A DNA stretch of 35,156 bases from a virus, in IMG/VR virus record IMGVR_UViG_3300046836_000506, positions 1-35,156 of that record. One strand, given 5' to 3'. The translations under genes were made by a program, and so were the position numbers. The stretch's first letter is position 1. Each line of letters begins with the position of its first letter. Under the pieces are notes generated by a model that worked only from the letters and a program-made list of their open reading frames with translations, was not told where the DNA came from and did no database searches. Shown in pieces: positions 21,515 to 27,723 of this stretch.

Positions 21515-22801
21515 ATGCCTAGCGGCACCTTTTCATCCTGCCCTCTTGACTTCATCGCCATCCCGCCCCGACAGCGCCAACGGCCCAACCTCTTGGCCGG
21601 CCTCGACCGGCTCGCCGACTCCATATCCCGTCTCGGCCTTCTCCACCCCATCGTCATAACCCGCGAGCACGTCCTAATCGCCGGCGAGCGCCGTCTCGAA
21701 GCGTGCCGCTCTCTTGGCTGGACCAACATCCCGTTTCAGTACGCCGACGAAACCGATCCGCGACTGCTGAAGTGTATGGAACTCGAAGAGAACACGCGTC
21801 GCAAAGACCTCACATGGCAAGAGATCAACGACGCGATGGCCGAGGCATACGCGATCTACAAGGAACTCGAGCCCGAGGCGACGCAGACGCAAATCGCCGA
21901 GCGGATGGGGGAGGATCAAGGGAACCTGTCAGCTCACTTACTGGTGAAGGAGGAGCGAGCGCGCAATCCTGCACTCTCGCGCGAGGATACCTTTCGGACG
22001 GCGCGCGATCGTTCACAGGCAGCTGTGAAGCGGCGGGCCGCCGATGAGGATATGAACATTAATGGACCGTCCATGAATGGATATACACCCTCTGTGCTTT
22101 GCGAAAATTTTTTTAGCTGGGCTCCACAGTACAGCGGCCCAAAATTCAACCTCCTTCATTGCGATTTCCCCTACGGCATTGACTCCCAAAATTCGGCCCA
22201 AAACCCTTCCGGCTACGACGACAGCATGACGGTTTATATGGAACTCATGAAGTGCCTTGCCGTCAATCTAGACAACTTCTGCGCACCATCAGCCCATATG
22301 ATTTTCTGGTTTTCGCCCGGCCGTTACTCCCTGGTATGGGAGAACCTTAAGCTCCTTGATGGCTTCGTTTGGGATGAAGTTCCGCTCGTTTGGTTCAAAT
22401 CAGATAACGCTGGCATAATCCCCGATCTTCGACACCGACCACGCCGCGTGTACGAGACCGCCTTCTTTGGTTGGCGTGGAGGACGCGAACTCTTGCGCGT
22501 GCGCGCCAACATCTTCGCCGCCCCAACCGAACGTCAGAGGCATCCCCATGAAAAATCCGAAACAGCCCTCCAACACTTCTTCTCCATGTGCGTTGATTCC
22601 ACAACAAGACTTCTCGATCCCACTTGCGGATCAGGTTCTGCGCTCCGTGCAGCGAAGAGTCTCGGGGCAAGCGCCGTCCTCGGACTCGAGCGAGACGCAG
22701 GTTATGCCGACGAGGCCCGTCGATCTCTCGTGGGCAGTGGGGGCGGACGATCGACTGGTGATGGTGAGGATTGGGGATCGGTCGAAGTGGATGACGCCTA
22801 A
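21515..22801 (+). CDS. ParB-DNA methyltransferase fusion
   Basis: 428 residues. N-terminal ParB/Srx-like domain (about 8-150: LADSISRLGLLHPIVITR, then IAGERRLEACRSLGW, GERR at 57-60) and an HTH-like segment (TQTQIAERMGEDQGNLSAHL). After a linker comes an amino-methyltransferase in permuted order: motif IV CDFPYG (D217-F-P-Y220), then motif I LLDPTCGSGSAL (D368 onward). Such fusions are known in phages and mobile elements and probably make N6-adenine or N4-cytosine marks. Motif IV here has Phe in place of the usual first Pro. The palindrome at 22062-22074 sits in the linker. Confidence 0.85.
   Translation: MPSGTFSSCPLDFIAIPPRQRQRPNLLAGLDRLADSISRLGLLHPIVITREHVLIAGERRLEACRSLGWTNIPFQYADETDPRLLKCMELEENTRRKDLTWQEINDAMAEAYAIYKELEPEATQTQIAERMGEDQGNLSAHLLVKEERARNPALSREDTFRTARDRSQAAVKRRAADEDMNINGPSMNGYTPSVLCENFFSWAPQYSGPKFNLLHCDFPYGIDSQNSAQNPSGYDDSMTVYMELMKCLAVNLDNFCAPSAHMIFWFSPGRYSLVWENLKLLDGFVWDEVPLVWFKSDNAGIIPDLRHRPRRVYETAFFGWRGGRELLRVRANIFAAPTERQRHPHEKSETALQHFFSMCVDSTTRLLDPTCGSGSALRAAKSLGASAVLGLERDAGYADEARRSLVGSGGGRSTGDGEDWGSVEVDDA
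22062..22074. repeat. palindrome ATGGAC-C-GTCCAT inside ParB-methyltransferase gene
   Basis: Matches 10537-10549 except for the centre base, and is followed by GA-ATGG, again a third half-like unit. It lies in the codons of the interdomain linker. Confidence 0.65.
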
Positions 22802-22856
22802 GGACGCAGTGCAGTTGGCGCACCGCATCCTCCGCGAAGCCGTCGTTATTCTGTGA
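22704..22856 (+). CDS. 50-residue protein nested over the methyltransferase 3' end
   Basis: MPTRPVDLSWAVGADDRLVM, then RSKWMTPKDAVQLAHRILRE: a natural-looking alpha/beta peptide known to me from phages as an uncharacterised small protein. It overlaps the end of the methyltransferase gene by 98 nt in another frame, and its TGA overlaps the GTG of the UDG gene, which supports it. Function unknown. Confidence 0.6.
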   Translation: MPTRPVDLSWAVGADDRLVMVRIGDRSKWMTPKDAVQLAHRILREAVVIL

Positions 22857-23908
22857 CCCGCATCGTCATCATCGGGGAAGCTTGGGGCCGTGATGAAGCG
22901 CCCCTGCGCCGCCCCTTCATCGGCGCATCAGGTCGCCTCCTCAACCAGCTTCTCGAAGAGGCCGGCCTTCTTCCCCTGGGCAGTGCCCGCCGCATTTCGC
23001 CCACTTACAGCAACTTCCTCCATCACGTCAGGGATGAAATCTATGACGCCGCAGGAATCTACCTTACGAACGTACTTAACCTCCATCCACCCGGAAACAA
23101 GATTGCCGATCTATGTGGTCCTCGATGGGGGAATCTTCCGCCTATCAGACCCGGCAAGTACCTACGTGAGGAATACACTCCTCACCTGGAAAGACTACAA
23201 TCCGAACTTCATACTCACCAGCCCAATCTTATTCTCGGACTTGGAGCAACTAGCGTCTGGTTTGGTCTCGGCACTTCGCAGATCGGGCGCTTTCGAGGAG
23301 CAATTGCTCCCTCGAGTTATGGAAAGTTTCTTCCAACATATCATCCAGCGTTCTTGCTTCGCGGAGCCTGGGACCTCCGACCCGTCGTAATCCAAGACCT
23401 CTTCAAGGCCGCCTACGAGGCCGATTTCCCCGAGGTCCGGCGTCCCGCCCGTACCATCTACGTCCCCGAGACCCTTGACGAGATAGAGTTCTGTCTGCGC
23501 GAGTGCGCGACCGGCGACCGTATCTCCATTGATGTAGAGACGGTCGCCGACCAAATAACCTCCATCTCCTTCGCATGGTCGCCCACAGTATGCTGCGTCA
23601 TTCCTATCTTCAAGGGCGGTTACTCGTATTGGCCTCATGATGAGCCCGCCGTCTGGCGTCTGATCGCGCGCTTTTGTGCGCTCCCTGCGCCGAAGGTCGG
23701 CCAGAACTTCATCTACGACATGCGGTTCTTATGGGAACGGTACGGTATCACGGTCTGTAACGTCGCCGACGATACAATGTTGTTGCACCACGCGCTGCAG
23801 CCTGAGCTCCAGAAAGGTCTAGCTTTCTTGGGCAGTATCTACACCAACGAACCTTCTTGGAAACCAAGCTACTCCAAGTCAGGGACGGTGAAACATGAAG
23901 ATACCTGA
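22853..23908 (+). CDS. uracil-DNA glycosylase-like domain fused to 5' part of polymerase exonuclease
   Basis: 351 residues from GTG 22853. Residues 1-190: UDG superfamily (family 4/5-like), with IIGEAWGRDE (6-15), PFIGASGRLLN (21-31) and PTYHPAFLLR (H164). Residues about 205-351: DnaQ-like 3'-5' exonuclease, Exo I SIDVETV (D227, E229) and Exo II GQNFIYDMRFL (N285, D289), then DDTMLLHHALQPELQKGLAF. The protein stops before Exo III, which is found at the start of the polymerase gene 829 nt downstream. Intact UDG-exonuclease-polymerase fusions are known in phages (SPO1 type), so this looks like the front half of a split gene. Confidence 0.82.
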   Translation: MTRIVIIGEAWGRDEAPLRRPFIGASGRLLNQLLEEAGLLPLGSARRISPTYSNFLHHVRDEIYDAAGIYLTNVLNLHPPGNKIADLCGPRWGNLPPIRPGKYLREEYTPHLERLQSELHTHQPNLILGLGATSVWFGLGTSQIGRFRGAIAPSSYGKFLPTYHPAFLLRGAWDLRPVVIQDLFKAAYEADFPEVRRPARTIYVPETLDEIEFCLRECATGDRISIDVETVADQITSISFAWSPTVCCVIPIFKGGYSYWPHDEPAVWRLIARFCALPAPKVGQNFIYDMRFLWERYGITVCNVADDTMLLHHALQPELQKGLAFLGSIYTNEPSWKPSYSKSGTVKHEDT

Positions 23909-24101
23909 CACATTCACCCTTCAGGGGTTGATGGATGCCGAAATATGGTGCCGGGATCCACTCAACCTTAATCATTGGCTCACCGTAGTCGGTAAGAGAA
24001 AGGCAGGTCGCCGTGTCGAATACACCCCTCGTGATAGTCGAGAGCCCCTACAGCGGGGACGTTCCACGGAACATGGAGTACCTCCGAAAGTGTCTCCGTG
24101 A
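23895..24101 (+). CDS. possible small ORF at the polymerase split
   Basis: 68 codons. ATG 23895 overlaps the UDG-exonuclease stop by 14 nt. The first 45 residues (IPDTFTLQGLMDAEIWCRDP, NHWLTVVGKRKAG) look real; the last part overlaps the next gene by 89 nt and is probably shadow. May be a shortened accessory gene. Confidence 0.4.
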   Translation: MKIPDTFTLQGLMDAEIWCRDPLNLNHWLTVVGKRKAGRRVEYTPRDSREPLQRGRSTEHGVPPKVSP

Positions 24102-24360
24102 CTGCATCATGCGAGGCGAGAGTCCTTACGCCTCACACGGCCTGATTCCCGGCGTCCTCGATGACGACATTCCCGCGGAACGTCAGCGCGGCATCGAAGC
24201 CGGCTACGCATGGTGGCAGGTCGCCGACAAGGTTGTGTTCTACACAGACCTCGGTTGGTCTCGGGGGATGACCGCCGCGATGGAGCGCCTCCAGCGCCAG
24301 CCGACCTTCATGCAGGACGGCTACCCGAAGCTACCGTTTGAGATAAGGAAGCTGCCATGA
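24013..24360 (+). CDS. NDT-like (DUF7768-type) protein
   Basis: 115 residues from GTG 24013. VIVESPYSGDVPRNMEYLRK, SHGLIPGVLDDDIPAERQRG and YTDLGWSRGM follow the nucleoside 2-deoxyribosyltransferase-like pattern (SPY-x-GD, N, LDD, P-x-E-R, G-x-S-x-GM). These phage proteins are assumed to bind nucleotides or nucleosides; the real substrate is unknown. It overlaps the Acb1-like gene by 4 nt, so the two are co-translated. Confidence 0.65.
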   Translation: MSNTPLVIVESPYSGDVPRNMEYLRKCLRDCIMRGESPYASHGLIPGVLDDDIPAERQRGIEAGYAWWQVADKVVFYTDLGWSRGMTAAMERLQRQPTFMQDGYPKLPFEIRKLP

Positions 24361-24740
24361 CCATCTATTACGTCGGAGTTGACATTGCACCAGAATCTCA
24401 GTTTAGACTGTGGCATCACTTCGGCTCCTCAATCCGACACCCACATATCACCTTGGCTTATTCAAGGAAATGGTTTGAATACAAACCGGGTAGGTTCTAT
24501 CCTTTAGTAATAGAACCTCCCTTCGAGCTAGAAATACTAAGGGACTTACAGGTACTACGCATGATCAACTCGCGTCTATCCGAGCGACATCTTGAGTTAC
24601 GGGACAGTGGGGCGACATGGGACTTTGACGACTTTCGTATGCATCTTTCAATTTCTCCTGCAGGCATGATACATACTTCACGCATCCCAAATTTCCCCAT
24701 AATAGCTATATCCGAATATTATCAGACTTGGCTCCCATGA
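24357..24740 (+). CDS. 2H phosphoesterase resembling anti-CBASS Acb1
   Basis: 127 residues. Two H-x-T/S motifs: H30-I-T32 in RHPHITLAYSRKW and H96-L-S98 in DFRMHLSIS, separated by 65 residues, with SERHLELRDSGATWDFDDF (75-93) before the second. Two H-x-T/S motifs at this spacing and the GATWDF block match my memory of the phage Acb1 family, which hydrolyses cyclic nucleotide signals of CBASS immunity (T4 Acb1 is 152 residues). An RNA ligase-like 2H enzyme is the alternative. It is A/T-richer than its neighbours and sits inside the split polymerase. Confidence 0.65.
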   Translation: MTIYYVGVDIAPESQFRLWHHFGSSIRHPHITLAYSRKWFEYKPGRFYPLVIEPPFELEILRDLQVLRMINSRLSERHLELRDSGATWDFDDFRMHLSISPAGMIHTSRIPNFPIIAISEYYQTWLP

Positions 24741-26281
24741 AAATCATCCAGACCTCCGACCTCACCCCTTCCCGCTATACCGCCCTCTGGCAGGAGTTCG
24801 ATGTCCGCAACGGCATCGACACGATGGTCACCTACGAAGTTCTCGAGGCTCTGCTCCCACAGCTAACCCCCGTTACGGCCGCGACCTACGCCTTCTCCCG
24901 TTCTTTGCAAGGCCCCATCCTCGAAATGAATATGCGCGGCCTCCGGGTTGATGAGGAGCGCCGCCAACAAGTTCTCCAAGAGTATCGTCTCGGCGTCGTC
25001 CGCCTCACCGATAACCTTAACCGCATCATCCGTGAGGGTATCGGCTGGCAGTTCGAGATAACCAAGAACCGCAAATACGGCTGGCCCTCCGATGACCAGC
25101 TCAAGACCCTGTTCTTCGACGTGCTCGGCATCCCCGAAATCCGCAAGCGCAACACGCAGGGCGAGATGACCCGTACGGTCGATCACGACGCCCTCGAAAA
25201 ACTGGAAGGGTACTTCTATGCAGAGACTATCGTTCGACATATCATCTCTCTCCGAGAACTCGGGAAGAAGATTTCCTTCCTTTCAACTTCAATCGACTCC
25301 GATGGACGACTACGCACGAGCTTTAATATTGCAGGCACTACTACGGGACGACTTGCTTCTTCGTTTTCGGATTTCGGAACAGGAACTAACCTACAGAACG
25401 TGGAAAATCTCCTCCGATCCATCTTCGTCGCCGACCCAGGATACAAATTCTGCAACATCGACCTCGAACAATCTGACGCCCGAGCCGTCGGTGCTATCCA
25501 TTGGAATCTGTTCCGCGATAGCCGCTATCTTGACGCTTGCGAATCAGGTGATCTTCACACTTCCACTGCCCGATCTGGATTTCCTGCGCTTAACTGGAGC
25601 GGCGATCGTCGCGCTGACCGGCAGCTTGCTGATACTAAGTTTTACCGTGAATTTAGCTATCGTGATGCTAGTAAGCGATTGGGTCATGGAACGAATTACC
25701 AAGGGCAACCCGACAAAATGGCCCGTGCCACCCACATCCCCCTCGCCAACATAGTTGCCTTTCAGCGTGCCTACCTCGCCCAGTTTCCTGCCTTCCCGTT
25801 GTGGTGGGAATGGGTAGAGCGTCAAGTCCGCGATGCCCGTCGCATCGTGTCGCTGACCGGCCGCCAGCGTTACTTCTTTGGACACCCGCGCGACCCCGAA
25901 ACGATCCGCAAAGCCGTCGCGTATGAGCCTCAATGCGTCACCGCTGACGTGATCGACCGCGGCCTCCTCGACGTGTGGCGCGGCAATTTCTGCCAGCTCC
26001 TCCTTCAGGTCCACGACTCCATCCTGTTTCAGTTTCCTGCCGACCGCGAGGACGAGATTGTCCCGAAGGCATTGGCGCTCGTGGAGCAGACGTTCCGCTT
26101 AAAAGACGGCCGCGACTTCGTGATACCCGCAGAGGCCAAAGTTGGATGGAATTGGTCAGATTTTCGGTCTGACCAACCAGACCCCGACGCACTAAGGAAA
26201 TTCAATGACACAGACAGACCGCGACTCCGCGCCAGAAAACCACAAAGTGTGCTTGACAGACTCGGAGCGTGCATTAGCTAA
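24737..26281 (+). CDS. polA: family A DNA polymerase carrying the Exo III residue
   Basis: 514 residues from ATG 24737 (ATGA with the Acb1-like stop; a TTG lies 9 nt upstream). Residues 14-45 (LWQEFDVRNGIDTMVTYEVL) contain D28, the Exo III aspartate; the usual Tyr four residues before it is Arg24. Polymerase: motif A NIDLEQSDARAVG (D242), motif B RDASKRLGHGTNYQG (R309, K313, Y321; His317 at the place of E. coli Phe762), motif C LLQVHDSILFQ (H426, D427, Ser in place of Glu883). It should form a working polymerase if it binds the exonuclease half. It overlaps the next gene by 77 nt. Confidence 0.9.
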   Translation: MKIIQTSDLTPSRYTALWQEFDVRNGIDTMVTYEVLEALLPQLTPVTAATYAFSRSLQGPILEMNMRGLRVDEERRQQVLQEYRLGVVRLTDNLNRIIREGIGWQFEITKNRKYGWPSDDQLKTLFFDVLGIPEIRKRNTQGEMTRTVDHDALEKLEGYFYAETIVRHIISLRELGKKISFLSTSIDSDGRLRTSFNIAGTTTGRLASSFSDFGTGTNLQNVENLLRSIFVADPGYKFCNIDLEQSDARAVGAIHWNLFRDSRYLDACESGDLHTSTARSGFPALNWSGDRRADRQLADTKFYREFSYRDASKRLGHGTNYQGQPDKMARATHIPLANIVAFQRAYLAQFPAFPLWWEWVERQVRDARRIVSLTGRQRYFFGHPRDPETIRKAVAYEPQCVTADVIDRGLLDVWRGNFCQLLLQVHDSILFQFPADREDEIVPKALALVEQTFRLKDGRDFVIPAEAKVGWNWSDFRSDQPDPDALRKFNDTDRPRLRARKPQSVLDRLGACIS

Positions 26282-26501
26282 ATTAGCTGCAGCCGTAATA
26301 AGTTGGCATGGCGGAGTAATGACCTTTGCCCAATATGACGAAGCTATGTATAAAATAATGTATTTTGCCCCGCTGAACTGGGTATACGGTTGGGGTAACA
26401 GTACACTCCATAAAATGAATAATGATAAGCTGTGTGTTTTTGCTGCGTGTGCGATGAATCTCGTCACTCAACGAGGTTTTGTATATAGAATTGTTGAATA
26501 A
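26205..26501 (+). CDS. 98-residue A/T-rich early protein
   Basis: ATG 26205 with AAGGAAATTC before it, overlapping the polymerase end by 77 nt in another frame. TDSERALAKLAAAVISWHGG, then AQYDEAMYKIMYFAPLNWVY. Base composition is clearly A/T-richer than its neighbours after 26281, suggesting a different origin. Unknown function. Confidence 0.6.
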   Translation: MTQTDRDSAPENHKVCLTDSERALAKLAAAVISWHGGVMTFAQYDEAMYKIMYFAPLNWVYGWGNSTLHKMNNDKLCVFAACAMNLVTQRGFVYRIVE

Positions 26502-26502
26502 A

Positions 26503-27723
26503 ATGTCGGTCTATGTGTTACCCGTCGCACGAGAAGGCCGGAAACTTAAGTCATGGATCGCTGGCTTTCTTGAACTGACCGAGCCCCTGTGGTCTACCGA
26601 ACCGTTCCGGTTGTGGGCCGCCATATCGGCGGTTGGCGGTGCGCTAGAGCGCAAGGTGTGGATACGGTCACAGGGTCGCAACATATTCCCTAACCTCTAC
26701 GTCTTTCTTGTCGGCCCTCCAGGCTCCGGAAAAACCCTCGCCGTAGACGTATGCTCTGATTTGTGGGCCATGCTGCCCGACCACAAGCTCGCCCCTGTTA
26801 GCCTTTCCAAAGCATCCTTGATGGACGAGGTAGCCGCCGCCAGCCGCATAGAACCACAGCTCGATCCATCCTCTTTCAACAGCCTTCTCGTCGCATCCAA
26901 GGAACTCGGTGCCCTAATCCCCAACTACGACTCCGACTTCTTGAACGCCCTTACATTCCTCTACGACTGTATCAAGTACGACGAGAAGCGGCGCGGCAAC
27001 AAAGAGTACCTCATCATCGAGCGCCCTCAGATAAATCTCATCGGATGCACAACACCGAGTTACCTCCTCGACACGATGCCTGCCGGTGCTTGGGATCAAG
27101 GCTTCTTAGCCCGCGTCATTCTCGTTTACAAAGACATCGTAGGGGAACGCAAGCTCAACCTTGACGAGGAAGAAACCCAAGTCAACTCCTCACTGATGCG
27201 CGCCCTTGAGCACGACATTCAAACGATCGGTAATCTAGTCGGCAAAATGAAGTTCACGTCTGAGGCAGCGCGGCGGATTAGTGACTGGGCTGATGACAAA
27301 GAGGGCCGTCCAGCTCACCCTCGTCTCCAGCACTATGTCACGCGCCGCCCCGTTCACGCTATCAAACTCTCGATAATCGCGTCAGCTGATCGCGGCAACG
27401 ATCTCCTCATCACAGTCGAGGACGTGAACGCCGCGATTGACTGGCTCACCGCCGCTGAGATCGAGATGCCAAACCTATTCCTGGCAATGAAAACTGGCGG
27501 TGACGCTAACGTGGTCGCCGAGCTTATGCACTACTGCATGAACCTTCACGTCCGCGCGGAACAGGGCGCAGTCCCGATGCACTATCTTTATGAGTTCTTG
27601 CAGAACCGCGTCCCGTCATACCGAGTAAATGCTATCATTGATATGATGGTAAGATCGGGCTCGATCAAGATAGATGTTGAGAAGGGTGTGTCGATGGTGA
27701 CACCAAGGCCGACGATCTACTGA
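26503..27723 (+). CDS. DUF3987-type P-loop ATPase (helicase or primase-helicase)
   Basis: 406 residues from ATG 26503. SWIAGFLELTEPLWSTEPFR (17-36) is the usual opening, Walker A FLVGPPGSGKTLAV (68-81), a Walker B-like segment SLLVASKELGALI, INLIGCTTPSYL (sensor-like), and an arginine in FLARVILVYKD. The order and length match DUF3987 proteins of phages and plasmids, linked to replicative helicase-primase function. The C-terminus has a winged-helix-like segment (MHYLYEFLQNRVPSYRVNAI). It closes the rightward operon and overlaps the convergent gene by 7 nt. Confidence 0.75.
   Translation: MSVYVLPVAREGRKLKSWIAGFLELTEPLWSTEPFRLWAAISAVGGALERKVWIRSQGRNIFPNLYVFLVGPPGSGKTLAVDVCSDLWAMLPDHKLAPVSLSKASLMDEVAAASRIEPQLDPSSFNSLLVASKELGALIPNYDSDFLNALTFLYDCIKYDEKRRGNKEYLIIERPQINLIGCTTPSYLLDTMPAGAWDQGFLARVILVYKDIVGERKLNLDEEETQVNSSLMRALEHDIQTIGNLVGKMKFTSEAARRISDWADDKEGRPAHPRLQHYVTRRPVHAIKLSIIASADRGNDLLITVEDVNAAIDWLTAAEIEMPNLFLAMKTGGDANVVAELMHYCMNLHVRAEQGAVPMHYLYEFLQNRVPSYRVNAIIDMMVRSGSIKIDVEKGVSMVTPRPTIY

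Noticed and set aside
22548-22703. Upstream start for the gene nested at the methyltransferase end
   Set aside because: This part lies over methyltransferase motif I in another frame, and its own sequence is low-complexity.
23909-24736. Group I intron between polymerase halves
   Set aside because: The interval is filled with overlapping coding sequence and I could not see an intron core or homing endonuclease; kept only as something to test with an intron profile.
25218-25754. 178-codon ORF with hydrophobic stretches inside the polymerase gene
   Set aside because: It lies entirely over conserved polymerase motifs in another frame; the hydrophobic runs come from the frame shift of the polymerase codons.
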